A stretch of DNA of 64,000 nt from Rhodospirillales bacterium (GCA_020638175.1 JACKJA010000002.1:930001-994000), one strand, 5' to 3'. Shown: positions 1-8,985, counted from the first letter of the stretch. Notes: a model not told the origin generated them from the letters alone. Translations and numbers: made by a program.

Positions 1-569
1 TATCTGGTATTCCGGGGACGATCGGCGGCGCGCTGCGCATGAATGCCGGGGCTTACGGGGCGGAGATCAAAGATGTGCTGATAGCCGCCGTCGCCATTGA
101 TCGCACCGGCAATGTCCACCATATGAGTCCGGATGATATGGGTATGACCTATCGCCATACAAGCGTGCCGGAGGATTACATTTTTACCGGCTGCACCCTG
201 CGCGGCACGCCGGGCGTGGCCGATGACATCAAGGCGCAGATCGCCGAAATCAAGGCGCGGCGCAATGACACCCAGCCGATCCGTGAACGTACCGGCGGCT
301 CGACCTTCGCCAACCCGAAACCGGAGGAACTTGCTGCTGCGGGCTTGCCAGAGGGCACCAAGGCCTGGCAGCTTGTGGATAGGGTCGGAGGCCGCGGCCT
401 GAAAATCGGCGGCGCGCAGATGAGCGAAAAGCACGCCAATTTCATGATTAACACCGGCGATGCATGCGCGGCTGACCTCGAAAATCTGGGCGAGGAAATC
501 CGCCGCCGCGTCAAGGAAGAAACCGGCTTTGAGCTGCGCTGGGAAATTAAACGGATCGGGGATTTTTAA
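1..569 (+). CDS. murB: UDP-N-acetylenolpyruvoylglucosamine reductase, C-terminal part (5' end outside window)
   Basis: MurB reduces UDP-GlcNAc-enolpyruvate to UDP-MurNAc with NADPH and FAD, the second committed step of cytoplasmic peptidoglycan precursor synthesis. The reading frame is open from base 3, beginning SGIPGTIGGALRMNAGAYG, the flavin-binding motif of the family, so the gene starts upstream and the ATG at 39 is internal. The segment GGSTFANP holds the serine that acts as general acid in known MurB enzymes, and the tail (FELRWEIKRIG) matches the usual C-terminus with its conserved glutamate. Its place ahead of murF, ddl, ftsQ, ftsA and ftsZ fits the division and cell wall cluster. 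Roughly the N-terminal third to half is missing only because of the window edge. Confidence 0.95.
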   Translation, partial: SGIPGTIGGALRMNAGAYGAEIKDVLIAAVAIDRTGNVHHMSPDDMGMTYRHTSVPEDYIFTGCTLRGTPGVADDIKAQIAEIKARRNDTQPIRERTGGSTFANPKPEELAAAGLPEGTKAWQLVDRVGGRGLKIGGAQMSEKHANFMINTGDACAADLENLGEEIRRRVKEETGFELRWEIKRIGDF

Positions 570-591
570 CCATAGGCATCGCAGAGGGAAA

Positions 592-679
592 CGTCATTGC
601 GAGCCGTAGGCGAAGCAATCCAGAAGCTTTCCTTGTGTGCTCTGGATTGCCGCGTCGGCTTTGCCTCCTCGCAATGACG
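592..679. repeat. Palindromic intergenic repeat, family B copy 1
   Basis: An imperfect palindrome of about 88 bp lies between murB and the aldo/keto reductase gene. Its arms are CGTCATTGCGAG on the left and CTCGCAATGACG on the right, with GCAATCCAGA and TCTGGATTGC as inner arms. A second full copy lies at 44538-44632 and a left-arm-only copy at 29292-29321. Such elements usually fold as RNA hairpins and are spread as non-autonomous repeats; no transposase is visible. Confidence 0.85.
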
Positions 680-744
680 GCTTACCATTGCTCCCTCCGT
701 GTTCTCTGTGTACTCTGTGGTGAAATAAAAACGGGAAAAAAATC

Positions 745-1782
745 ATGAGATACCGCAAACTGGGCCGTACCGATATCGACGTCAGCGTCATCTGTCTCGG
801 CACCATGACATGGGGACGCCAGAATACGGAAGAGCAGGCTCACGAACAGATGGATTACGCGATCACGCAAGGGATTAACTTCCTTGATACCGCCGAGCTG
901 TACGCCGTGCCGATCTCCGAAGAATCGCAAGGCAAGACCGAGCAGTTTATCGGCAACTGGTTTGCCAAAAACAAAAACCGGGATCAGGTCATTCTGGCCT
1001 CGAAAGTGGCCGGGGCGGGCATCCCGTGGATCCGCGGCGGCGCCGGGATCGACCGAAAGAATGTTCTCGCCGCGATCGAAACCAGCCTGACACGCCTGCA
1101 AACCGATTATATTGATTTGTACCAGCTCCATTGGCCGAACCGCAGCAACTATAATTTCGTTAATCGCTGGACATACCACCCGCAATCCACGGACCCGCAG
1201 GCCGAAGAAGCTAACTTTGTCGAGGTGCTGGAAACGCTGAATGAACTCGTCAAGGCTGGGAAAATCCGCCATGTCGGCCTGTCGAACGAAACGGCATGGG
1301 GCACGATGAAATATTTGCGCCTTGCCGAAGAACGCGGTCTGCCGCGCATGGTCTCTATCCAGAACGAATACAGCCTGCTGTGCCGTCTGCACGATTGGGA
1401 CCTGGCGGAAGTGTCGTTGTGCGAAGATGTCGGGTTGCTCGCATGGTCGCCATTAGCGACAGGGATGCTGAGCGGTAAATATCTGGATGGTGCCCGTCCA
1501 GCGGGCACGCGCTGGACAATCGAGGGTAAAGATTATCGCGATACGCCCAATGCCAATGCCGCCATCCGTGCCTATATGGCCGTTGCCGAAAAGCACGGGC
1601 TGGACGTTTGCCAGATGGCGCTGGCCTTTGTCAATGACCGTCCGTTCGTGACATCAAACATCATCGGCGCGACGAACATGGAACAGCTCAAATCCAACAT
1701 CGCCTCGGTGGATATTACGCTTTCGGACGAGGTGCTGGCCGACATTCAAAACGTGCGCCGTCAATACCCGGTGCCGTATTAA
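745..1782 (+). CDS. Aldo/keto reductase, Tas-like
   Basis: A cytosolic NADPH-dependent oxidoreductase of the aldo/keto reductase superfamily (TIM barrel), 345 residues. It resembles E. coli Tas along its full length: RKLGRTDIDVSVICLGTMTWG at the N-terminus, GINFLDTAELY with the catalytic Asp and Tyr, ASKVAG with the Lys, and LYQLHWPNR with the His. The late segment QMALAFVNDRPFVTSNIIGAT is the cofactor-binding end of the barrel. The physiological substrate is unknown; E. coli Tas was found as a suppressor of tyrosine auxotrophy. It sits between murB and murF, where a cell wall gene would be expected, and is flanked by palindromic repeats on both sides, which suggests it was inserted into the cluster. 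Confidence 0.88.
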   Translation: MRYRKLGRTDIDVSVICLGTMTWGRQNTEEQAHEQMDYAITQGINFLDTAELYAVPISEESQGKTEQFIGNWFAKNKNRDQVILASKVAGAGIPWIRGGAGIDRKNVLAAIETSLTRLQTDYIDLYQLHWPNRSNYNFVNRWTYHPQSTDPQAEEANFVEVLETLNELVKAGKIRHVGLSNETAWGTMKYLRLAEERGLPRMVSIQNEYSLLCRLHDWDLAEVSLCEDVGLLAWSPLATGMLSGKYLDGARPAGTRWTIEGKDYRDTPNANAAIRAYMAVAEKHGLDVCQMALAFVNDRPFVTSNIIGATNMEQLKSNIASVDITLSDEVLADIQNVRRQYPVPY

Positions 1783-1788
1783 GTTCAC

Positions 1789-1864
1789 TGTCATCCTGAG
1801 CGTTAGCGAAGGATCTAAAAAATTGTTACAAGCAATAAGATTCTTCGCTACGCTCAGAATGACA
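1789..1864. repeat. Palindromic intergenic repeat, family A copy 1
   Basis: A palindrome with outer arms TGTCATCCTGAGCG and CGCTCAGAATGACA and inner arms AGCGAAGGATCT and AGATTCTTCGCT. Related copies lie at 11053-11122, 15142-15223 (inside ligA) and 47790-47865. It fills most of the gap between the reductase stop and the murF start. Confidence 0.85.
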
Positions 1865-1875
1865 AGAGAGATAAA

Positions 1876-3258
1876 ATGAAAACCGAATTATGGACTCATA
1901 AAGATGTGGCGAATGCAACCGGCGGGAAGGCCTCCGGTGAATGGACGGCGGCGGGTATTTCGATCAATACCCGTTCAATCAAACCCGGTGATTTGTTTTT
2001 TGCCCTGACCGGGGAGAATACGGATGGCCATAAATGGGTTGCCGATGCACTGGAGAAAGGCGCTGCCGCTGCCGTTGTCGATCATGTGCCCGATGGCGTG
2101 TCGTCCGGTGCGAATCTGTTGCTTGTTGATGACACATTTTCCTCACTCGAAAAACTGGGGCAGGCCGGTCGTATGCGGACCGCGGCTAAAATTATCGGTG
2201 TTACGGGTTCAGTCGGTAAAACCACAACCAAGGAAATGCTCACCCGTGCTTTTACGGCGATCCGTAAAACCCACGCCAGTGAAGGCGGATATAATAATCA
2301 CTGGGGCGTTCCGGTCTCTCTGGCGCGCATGCCTGCCGACAGTGAAATCGGCATTTTTGAAATGGGCATGAACCACGCAGGCGAGATGCGTAATCTGACC
2401 TTGCAGGTGCGTCCTGATCTTGCCGTGATAACGACCATTGCCGCTGTTCATGCTGAGTATTTTCCAGACGGAGAGCAGGGCATTGCCGCCGCCAAGGCCG
2501 AGATTTTCGAAGGCATGAGGCCGGGCGGCACCGCTCTTTTGCCGCGGGATAACAAATGGTTTGATTTTCTCGCCGGGCAGGCGGAAAGCCGGGGGCTGAA
2601 AGTCCTGTCCTTCGGTGAACATGAAGCGGCCGAGGCAAGGCTTGTCTCTATGGCCGATGATCGGATTACGGCGCAAATCGGGGGCCGGGAAATGACCTTT
2701 ACCTTGAAACTGCGCGGCAGGCATATGGCCCAGAATGCACTGGCTGTCCTGTTGGCTGTCTGGGTGCTGGCGGGGGATGTTGAAAAAGCCGCCGCCGCTC
2801 TGGGAGAAATGGAAGCATTGTCAGGCCGCGGACAGCGGACGGTGGTCGGCGGCGTAACCATTTTGGATGAAAGCTACAATGCATCGCCGGTCGCTGTGCG
2901 GGCTGCTTTGAAGATACTGGAAGATACAAAAGCGGAAGGACGGAAAATTGCCGTTCTGGGGGATATGAAGGAATTGGGCAGCGACGAAATAGCGATCCAT
3001 AAATCTCTGGCGCCGGATATCATAGCCGCCGGGGTTGATGTGCTGTTCACATCCGGGCCGCTGGTGGAAAACCTGTATAAAGCTGTCCCCGCCGCGTTGC
3101 AGGGCGGCCACGAGGATGATAGCCTGAAACTGGCGCCAATCGTGGCGCAGGCTGTCCGGCCGGGGGATGTGGTTCTTGTAAAAGGTTCTCGCGGCGGCGG
3201 TGAAAAACCGCGTATGCAATACGTGGTCGAAGCGCTGAAAGGAAGAGAACATGGCTAA
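1876..3258 (+). CDS. murF: UDP-N-acetylmuramoyl-tripeptide--D-alanyl-D-alanine ligase
   Basis: MurF adds D-Ala-D-Ala to the UDP-MurNAc-tripeptide, the last cytoplasmic step of peptidoglycan precursor assembly. The 460-residue length is normal. The N-terminal uracil-binding domain has SINTRSIKPGDLFFALTG, the ATP loop GVTGSVGKTTTKEM lies near residues 109-122, and the central domain has FEMGMNHAGEM. The C-terminal domain begins near TILDESYNASPVA, a MurF hallmark, followed by VLGDMKELG. The gene overlaps ddl by 8 bp, so the two are translationally coupled; ddl makes the D-Ala-D-Ala that MurF uses. The usual alphaproteobacterial position is murE-murF-mraY, so this gene is displaced or is a second copy; the window cannot say which. 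Confidence 0.95.
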   Translation: MKTELWTHKDVANATGGKASGEWTAAGISINTRSIKPGDLFFALTGENTDGHKWVADALEKGAAAAVVDHVPDGVSSGANLLLVDDTFSSLEKLGQAGRMRTAAKIIGVTGSVGKTTTKEMLTRAFTAIRKTHASEGGYNNHWGVPVSLARMPADSEIGIFEMGMNHAGEMRNLTLQVRPDLAVITTIAAVHAEYFPDGEQGIAAAKAEIFEGMRPGGTALLPRDNKWFDFLAGQAESRGLKVLSFGEHEAAEARLVSMADDRITAQIGGREMTFTLKLRGRHMAQNALAVLLAVWVLAGDVEKAAAALGEMEALSGRGQRTVVGGVTILDESYNASPVAVRAALKILEDTKAEGRKIAVLGDMKELGSDEIAIHKSLAPDIIAAGVDVLFTSGPLVENLYKAVPAALQGGHEDDSLKLAPIVAQAVRPGDVVLVKGSRGGGEKPRMQYVVEALKGREHG

Positions 3259-4213
3259 AAAAGTAGCCTTGCTGGTCGGCGGATGGTCGGCAGAGCGTCA
3301 GGTTTCCCTGACCAAGGGAAAACAGGTCGAGGCGGCGCTGCGTGACGGCGGCTATGATGTTACGGTCATTGATGTGAAAAAGGATCTGACGGCTCTGGCT
3401 GAAGCCCTGAAAGCGTGCCAGCCGGACGCGGTTTTTAACAATCTGCATGGCCGCGGCGGTGAAGACGGCGAAATTCAAAGCGTTTTGGAAATTCTTGAAC
3501 TGCCCTATACCCATTCCGGCGTTCTGGCGTCGGCCATTGGTATGAACAAACCGGTTGCCAAGCGCATGGCGGCCAGTGTCGGTGTGCCGTCAGCCGCAGG
3601 CGGTGTGTATGACAAGGCCGAAGTTCTGGCCGGGAAAGTCATGGAGCCGCCCTATGTCGTCAAGCCGCCGTGCGAAGGTTCCAGCGTCGGGGTGCGGATC
3701 ATTATGGAGCATGAAAACCAGCCGCCCTTTGATGCTGAAAGCTGGGCGTTTGGCGATGAGGTTATGGTCGAACGCTATATTCCGGGGCGGGAGCTGACGG
3801 TCGCCGTTCTGGACGGCACGCCGCAGGCCGTGACCGAGATTATCTCACACACCCGCTTTTTCGATTATGAAGCCAAATACCATGATACCCGCACGGAGCT
3901 GGTGTTGCCGGCGCCAATCCCGGATGATATCTATAAAGCCGCTCTGCAATACGCACAGGATATCTATAACGTGATCGGCTGTGCCGGTCTGGCCCGCTGT
4001 GATTTCCGTTATAATGATACCGGCGCCGGGGACGCGGGGCTGTTTTTCCTCGAAATTAATACCCAGCCGGGACTGACCGCTGAATCGATCGGTCCCTCGC
4101 AAGTCATTTATAACGGCATGTCTTTTGTCGAACTTTGTTCTCATCTGGTTGAAACCGCAAAATGTCACGGTCTCGAAAAACAAATGCAAGGAGCGGACGC
4201 CGCCGCGGCGTAA
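3251..4213 (+). CDS. ddl: D-alanine--D-alanine ligase
   Basis: An ATP-grasp ligase that joins two D-alanines for the peptidoglycan stem peptide, 320 residues, cytoplasmic. The N-terminus VALLVGGWSAERQVSL carries the phosphate-binding and catalytic Glu/Ser motif. FNNLHGRGGEDGEIQS matches the Ddl HGxxGEDG signature, YVVKPPCEGSSVGV is the ATP-grasp lysine and omega-loop region, and FLEINTQPGLT carries the metal-binding Glu and Asn. The start overlaps the murF stop (8 bp) and the end overlaps ftsQ by 52 bp, a tight operon. The C-terminal stretch after position 4160 is low in conservation and doubles as the ftsQ start in another frame. Confidence 0.95.
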   Translation: MAKKVALLVGGWSAERQVSLTKGKQVEAALRDGGYDVTVIDVKKDLTALAEALKACQPDAVFNNLHGRGGEDGEIQSVLEILELPYTHSGVLASAIGMNKPVAKRMAASVGVPSAAGGVYDKAEVLAGKVMEPPYVVKPPCEGSSVGVRIIMEHENQPPFDAESWAFGDEVMVERYIPGRELTVAVLDGTPQAVTEIISHTRFFDYEAKYHDTRTELVLPAPIPDDIYKAALQYAQDIYNVIGCAGLARCDFRYNDTGAGDAGLFFLEINTQPGLTAESIGPSQVIYNGMSFVELCSHLVETAKCHGLEKQMQGADAAAA

Positions 4214-5016
4214 ATGCCCGGACGCAGCGCCTGATAACGCTGGCCCGCCGGTTCGGGATAATCGGCGGTATGGTCGCTTTTATTGTCTGGATTGGCGCGT
4301 GGCTGGTGCTGAGCGGGACGGTCACGCGGGCGGTCAACGGCGCGCAGCATAAACTCTATGACCTGGCGGCGGCGCAGGGCTTTGCGGTGAAGGATATTCT
4401 GGTCGAGGGCCGCGTAAATACTGACCCGGATGTTCTGCTGGCGCTCATCAATATAGAAAAGGGCGACCCGCTGTTCGCTTTTGACCCTGACGAAGCTCGC
4501 GACCTGATCGAGCGGATTGCCTGGGTCCGCAGCGCTCATGTCGAGCGGCGTTTGCCGTCGACAATCTATATCGGGCTGACCGAACGCGTACCGATGGCGC
4601 TGTGGCAGAACAAGGGGAAGATCCGGCTGATTGACGAGGAAGGCGTAACCCTGACCGATACCGATCTGGCCCCGTTCAAAGATTTGCCGATTATTGTCGG
4701 CGAAGATGCCCCCGCGCAGGCACCGGACTTACTGGCATTGCTGGAGGCCGAACCGCTGCTGGCCGAACGGCTGGAAGCGGCGACATGGGTCGGGGAGCGT
4801 CGCTGGGACTTGAAACTGAAAAAGGGCATGACGATCAAGCTCCCGGAAACCGATGTTGGTTTTGCCTTGCGGCGGCTGGCGCGGGCGCAGGAAGATGACG
4901 GCCTGCTCGACAAGGATTTGATTGTGATTGATGCCCGCCAGTCCGACCGCCTGACCGTCCGCACCCGTCCCGGCGCGGTTGAAACCTACCGGGCGGGTAC
5001 AAGCGGAGAGTTATGA
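4162..5016 (+). CDS. ftsQ: Cell division protein FtsQ
   Basis: FtsQ is a bitopic inner membrane protein of the divisome that bridges early cytoplasmic and late periplasmic division proteins. The product has a basic cytoplasmic tail (about 25 residues, many Arg), one membrane segment around residues 30-52 (GGMVAFIVWIGAWLVLSG), then a POTRA domain starting near VKDILVEGRVNTDPDVL with the typical IERIAWVRSAHVERRLPSTIYIG block written here in part, and a beta domain with DVGFALRRLARAQED. The chosen ATG lies 52 bp inside ddl; it gives the whole basic tail and no later start precedes the membrane segment suitably. Gene order ddl-ftsQ-ftsA supports the call. Confidence 0.92.
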   Translation: MSRSRKTNARSGRRRGVNARTQRLITLARRFGIIGGMVAFIVWIGAWLVLSGTVTRAVNGAQHKLYDLAAAQGFAVKDILVEGRVNTDPDVLLALINIEKGDPLFAFDPDEARDLIERIAWVRSAHVERRLPSTIYIGLTERVPMALWQNKGKIRLIDEEGVTLTDTDLAPFKDLPIIVGEDAPAQAPDLLALLEAEPLLAERLEAATWVGERRWDLKLKKGMTIKLPETDVGFALRRLARAQEDDGLLDKDLIVIDARQSDRLTVRTRPGAVETYRAGTSGEL

Positions 5017-5108
5017 GTTGAGCGTTCGCGAGTGAACGTGTAGAGTAGTCATATCGCTTTTCTGCGCCCAACTTTTTTAACACATCATTCGTCACTCTGA
5101 ATTCATTC

Positions 5109-6374
5109 ATGCATAAGTCCAAACCTAAAGGTTCCGTGATCGCTGCGCTGGATATTGGTTCCAGCAAGATTGCCTGTTTTATCGCCCGCGTCATCGACGA
5201 GGAAGGGCATTTCGAAGTGCTGGGGATTGGTCATCAGGCCTCGCAAGGTGTGAAAAATGGCGCGGTGGTCGATCTTCAGGCCGCTGAAACGGCGATCCGC
5301 CAGACAGTGCATGCCGCGGAAAATATGGCTTCTAACGCGATGAAGGGCTATCCGCTGCGCGAAGTGATTATCAATGTGCCGGGGGTGCATGCCCGGTCCC
5401 ACAATTTCGCGATTGATGTCGATGTCATGGGCCATGAAGTCACCGACAGCGATGTGCGCCGGGCGTTGGCGCGCGCGCAAAAGCAGGCACTTTCCGATGA
5501 TTGCGAACTGGTCCACACCATTCCGGTCGGCTATGCGCTGGACGGCAAGGACGGCATTCGTGAGCCGCGCGGCATGGTCGGGCAGACACTCAGTGTCGGG
5601 ATTCACATGGTGACGGGCGAGGTAGGCGCACTGAAAAACATGGCGACCTGTATCGAGCGCTCGCATCTGGATATTGGCGCGTTGTGCCTGTCGCCTTATG
5701 CGGCCGGCCTGTCGGCACTGGTCGAGGATGAAATGGATCTGGGGTGCACCGTCATTGATATGGGCGGCGGTGTCACGTCCTTTGCCGTGTTTTCCGGCGG
5801 CGCGATGATCTACGCCGATGCGGTGCCGGTCGGCGGGCGGCATGTCACCAGCGATATCGCGCAAGGGTTGACGACTTCCATCAATGATGCCGAGCGCCTG
5901 AAAACGCTTTACGGCAGCGCGATGGCGGCGAGCTGTGATGAAAACGAAATGATTGATGTGCCGCAAATCGGCGAAGAAACGCACACCCACCCAAATCATG
6001 TGCCGCGTTCTCTGTTGGTTGGAATTATCCAGCCGCGTCTGGAAGAGGTGCTGGAGCTGGTGCGTGCGCGCCTGAATGATAACGGGCTGAACGGTGTGGC
6101 CGGACGGCGCGTTGTTCTGACCGGCGGCGGTAGTCAGCTTCCCGGCGTGCGTGATCTGGCACAGCTTATTTTGGATAAGCAGGTGCGGCTGGGTAAACCG
6201 ATCCGGGTGTCCGGACTGGCGGATGCCGTCAGCGGCCCGGCTTTTGCCACCACGGCGGGGCTTTTGACCTATGTCGCCGAGCGCACCGATGAAATGCCCG
6301 CCGAAATCATGGCGATGGCCGCGCCGGGGAATCTGTGGGAACAGATTCGCTATTGGCTGAAAGAGAACTGGTAA
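5109..6374 (+). CDS. ftsA: Cell division protein FtsA
   Basis: Actin-like ATPase that anchors FtsZ filaments to the membrane and recruits later division proteins. The 421-residue product opens with VIAALDIGSSKIACFIA, the phosphate-1 loop of the actin fold; the phosphate-2 region is TVIDMGGGVTSFAVF, and VVLTGGGSQLPGV is the adenosine loop. The last 13 residues (GNLWEQIRYWLKENW in part) form the amphipathic membrane-targeting helix. It is separated from ftsQ by 92 bp and from ftsZ by 332 bp of probable regulatory DNA. Nothing is unusual in length or motifs. Confidence 0.96.
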   Translation: MHKSKPKGSVIAALDIGSSKIACFIARVIDEEGHFEVLGIGHQASQGVKNGAVVDLQAAETAIRQTVHAAENMASNAMKGYPLREVIINVPGVHARSHNFAIDVDVMGHEVTDSDVRRALARAQKQALSDDCELVHTIPVGYALDGKDGIREPRGMVGQTLSVGIHMVTGEVGALKNMATCIERSHLDIGALCLSPYAAGLSALVEDEMDLGCTVIDMGGGVTSFAVFSGGAMIYADAVPVGGRHVTSDIAQGLTTSINDAERLKTLYGSAMAASCDENEMIDVPQIGEETHTHPNHVPRSLLVGIIQPRLEEVLELVRARLNDNGLNGVAGRRVVLTGGGSQLPGVRDLAQLILDKQVRLGKPIRVSGLADAVSGPAFATTAGLLTYVAERTDEMPAEIMAMAAPGNLWEQIRYWLKENW

Positions 6375-6706
6375 TCTTTTTCCGAATCACCCACAGGGTT
6401 TTCGACAGGCCGGGGCAAGCTCTTCCTCCTGAAAAATTTGATTTTTTGTGTATAAAAACCAACTTATCCACAGGATAAAAAAATAGCGGCTTCACGAATC
6501 ATAAATGCTTTGTCACACTCTATCAAAAGTGAGTCGGAAGAATCGTTTAGCCGGTCTTACTTAAATAAAATCCTTAAGTAATAGAGGAAGTAAAACGGTT
6601 ATTTTTTCGTTGAAAACGCGGGGTATTCCTTATCTACCCCCTTTCAAATGAAGAAAAGCTCAAATAGAATCTGAGAGTACTCGCCTGTTACGGAGGTCCT
6701 TACGTC
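6375..6706 (+). promoter_or_regulatory. ftsA-ftsZ intergenic control region with DnaA box and inverted repeat
   Basis: This 332 bp stretch has no gene. It holds a perfect DnaA-box sequence TTATCCACA at 6464-6472, an 8 bp inverted repeat TTACTTAA / TTAAGTAA at 6557-6564 and 6574-6581 with a 9 bp spacer, and a small hairpin GGGGTA / TACCCC at 6620-6640. A strong Shine-Dalgarno GGAGG precedes the ftsZ start by about 11 bp. The repeated TTAA halves look like CtrA half-sites but are spaced by 9 rather than 7 bases. A role in cell-cycle timing of ftsZ is inference. Confidence 0.5.
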
Positions 6707-8515
6707 ATGATTAATGTCAGAATTCAACACCAAGAGGTCAAAAAATTGTCTCCTAAAATAACCGTGGTCGGTGTCGGTGGCGCCGGTGGTAATGCCGTTA
6801 ACAATATGATCAGTTCCGGGCTGGAGGGGTGTGAATTCCTTGTTTGCAATACGGACGCGCAAGCCCTGGAGGGTTCGCTGTGCGAAAACCGGATACAGAT
6901 GGGGATAACCGTAACCGGTGGTTTGGGCGCTGGCGCGAAACCGGAAATTGGCCGGGCCGCCGCTGAAGAATCTCTCGATGAGGTGTTGCAGTACCTCGAA
7001 GGCTCCAACATGGCCTTTATCACAGCCGGTATGGGCGGTGGTAGTGGTACCGGCGGCGCGCCGATTATCGCGCAGCACTGCCGGGAAAAAGGTATTCTGA
7101 CGGTTGGTGTTGTAACCAAACCGTTCCATTTCGAAGGATCCTTGCGCATGAAAATGGCGGAAGAGGGAATCGAAGAAATGCAGGAATACGTCGACACATT
7201 GATCGTAATCCCGAACCAGAATTTGTTCCGCGTCGCGAACGAAAAAACAACCTTTGCCGAAGCCTTTAAAATGGCCGACGGCGTGCTGCAATCCGCTGTG
7301 CGCGGCGTGACGGACCTGATGGTGCGTCCGGGCCTGATTAACCTCGACTTTGCCGATATCCGCTCTGTGATGCTGGAAATGGGCAAGGCCATGATGGGGA
7401 CAGGCGAAGCCACAGGCGAAAAACGCGCGATTGAATCGGCGGAAGCCGCGATCAACAACCCGCTGCTGGATGACGTTTCGATGAAAGGCGCACGCGGCGT
7501 TATCATCAACGTGACAGGCGGCGATGACATGACGCTGTTCGAAGTCGATGAAGCGTGCAACCGTATCCGCGATGAAGTCGATCCGAACGCCAATATCATC
7601 ATTGGTTCGACATTCGATTCGTCTTTGGAAGGCACGATGCGCGTTTCCGTTGTGGCAACCGGGATTGATGCTGCGGAACTGAAGTCTGTGAACCGGACAT
7701 CCGGCTCTGCGGGTTTTAAACCGGCTGTGACGCAGACAAAAATCGAGCGCGCACAGCCTAAAACCGAAACGGCGGTGCCGGTATCCCAGCCTATGGGGAT
7801 CGCCCCGGCTGTTCAAAAAGCGCCGATGGCAACACCGGCACCACAACAGGTGTCTATGGAAACGATGGCCGATGAGCCGGAAACGGATATGTTCGAGCAA
7901 AACGAATTTGCACCGACGCCAGCCCGGACAGCAACGCCCGCGTCTATGCAGACGATGCCCGGACAGTCAATGCGGGGCACGGTCTACCGGGATTCCTTTA
8001 TTCCGCCGAAACCGATGACTCCGCAAGACACGGCTCAGGCTGAGAGAATGACGACTCCGGCACCGACGGCGACGATGCCTGCATCCGCCCAAACGCAAAC
8101 AGGCGCGCCGGGTATGTCGGGTCTAATGGCTTCACGCCCGTCTTATGCCGCCGCAGACACGGAAAGTGCTTCCGGCCTGACGCTGCGTCCCCCGGTTCCG
8201 GGCGGAAGCGCGCAGCAGAAAAAACAACAGCGGACACCGTCCTTGTTCGAACGCTTCACCACGCCGCTCCGTCAATACACGGAAGGGCTGACCGGCGATC
8301 ATCACCGGGATTCAGGGGAAACGGACAGCACGCAGCAAGGGCAAGGCGGCAACGCCGGACGCCCGCCGATGGGGCTGCATGCACCGCGGACACAAGGGGG
8401 CGCCGCGCCGTCACAGGGAAATCTGGCGATCGACTCGCCGTCCGTAACCAGAGCCGAAGTGCAAAAGGAAGATGAACTGGATATTCCGGCTTTCTTGCGC
8501 CGTCAGGCCAATTAA
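6707..8515 (+). CDS. ftsZ: Cell division protein FtsZ
   Basis: Tubulin-like GTPase that forms the cytokinetic Z-ring. The GTPase core covers about residues 15-320: ITVVGVGGAGGNAVNNM, CNTDAQAL, the signature GGGSGTGGAP near residues 110-119, and NLDFADIRSVM with the T7-loop metal and catalytic Asp. Residues about 330-585 form a low-complexity linker rich in Pro, Thr, Met, Ala and Gln. The C-terminal peptide DELDIPAFLRRQ is the conserved site for FtsA and other partners. At 602 residues it is far longer than the about 380-residue enterobacterial protein but within the alphaproteobacterial range. It has its own upstream control region and is followed by a terminator. Confidence 0.97.
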   Translation: MINVRIQHQEVKKLSPKITVVGVGGAGGNAVNNMISSGLEGCEFLVCNTDAQALEGSLCENRIQMGITVTGGLGAGAKPEIGRAAAEESLDEVLQYLEGSNMAFITAGMGGGSGTGGAPIIAQHCREKGILTVGVVTKPFHFEGSLRMKMAEEGIEEMQEYVDTLIVIPNQNLFRVANEKTTFAEAFKMADGVLQSAVRGVTDLMVRPGLINLDFADIRSVMLEMGKAMMGTGEATGEKRAIESAEAAINNPLLDDVSMKGARGVIINVTGGDDMTLFEVDEACNRIRDEVDPNANIIIGSTFDSSLEGTMRVSVVATGIDAAELKSVNRTSGSAGFKPAVTQTKIERAQPKTETAVPVSQPMGIAPAVQKAPMATPAPQQVSMETMADEPETDMFEQNEFAPTPARTATPASMQTMPGQSMRGTVYRDSFIPPKPMTPQDTAQAERMTTPAPTATMPASAQTQTGAPGMSGLMASRPSYAAADTESASGLTLRPPVPGGSAQQKKQQRTPSLFERFTTPLRQYTEGLTGDHHRDSGETDSTQQGQGGNAGRPPMGLHAPRTQGGAAPSQGNLAIDSPSVTRAEVQKEDELDIPAFLRRQAN

Positions 8516-8556
8516 AAGATTTAGTGGGGTAAAAACTTTTGCCAATCCTTCCCTAC

Positions 8557-8585
8557 AGGGGCCGTTCGCGGCCCCTCTTTTTTTG
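8557..8585 (+). terminator. Rho-independent terminator after ftsZ
   Basis: A perfect 8 bp stem AGGGGCCG / CGGCCCCT with a TTCG loop is followed by a run of T. It lies 42 bp past the ftsZ stop and ends the division operon. Confidence 0.9.
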
Positions 8586-8655
8586 TGGCGGCGCTGGAAA
8601 AACTATTATAGAAATTCTGTTACGGTAATAAATTAAATAAAAAGGATGTGAAAAA

Positions 8656-8985
8656 ATGGCACAAGAGACAGAAAATACAAAAGGCGGTTATACCCGCGAT
8701 CTGGAAGAGCTGAAGCATGAGCTCCGCAATGTGTGGAGTAAGATTGGGGAAATGCTCGTTTCTCCCCCTTCGGGCAAGGAAAACGATGATGCTTTTGAAA
8801 GAGCCCTTGAAAAGCGGACAGAGGACATTGACCGGGGACTGGCTGTTATTGACTCGTGGCAAAAAGCAGGCGCGACGGAAGTGTTGGCATCGAGCAAACC
8901 CGAAGGAAAAGTCCAGGCGCTTTGGTGGCTTGATTCCATAAATAAAAATCGTGCAAATCCTTTGATTCCAAACCCTAACGCCTAG
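8656..8985 (+). CDS. Hypothetical protein, 109 residues
   Basis: I do not recognise this protein. The start has a fair ribosome binding site (AAAGGATG, about 8 bases upstream). The product is soluble and charged, with a predicted helical, heptad-like first part (residues 10-35, many Leu, Glu and Lys) and a central helix rich in Glu and Arg, ending with an Asn/Pro-rich tail. It has no signal peptide or membrane segment. It stands alone between the ftsZ terminator and lpxC, on the same strand. A cytoplasmic small helical protein is all that can be said. Confidence 0.6.
   Translation: MAQETENTKGGYTRDLEELKHELRNVWSKIGEMLVSPPSGKENDDAFERALEKRTEDIDRGLAVIDSWQKAGATEVLASSKPEGKVQALWWLDSINKNRANPLIPNPNA

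Noticed and set aside
2209..2724. Long minus-strand open frames opposite murF, ftsA, ftsZ, ligA and the T1SS genes
   Set aside because: They mirror GC-rich coding sequence, have no protein-family match, and lie opposite clear genes.
6557..6581. CtrA binding site
   Set aside because: The TTAA halves are separated by 9 bases instead of the required 7; kept only as an inverted repeat.
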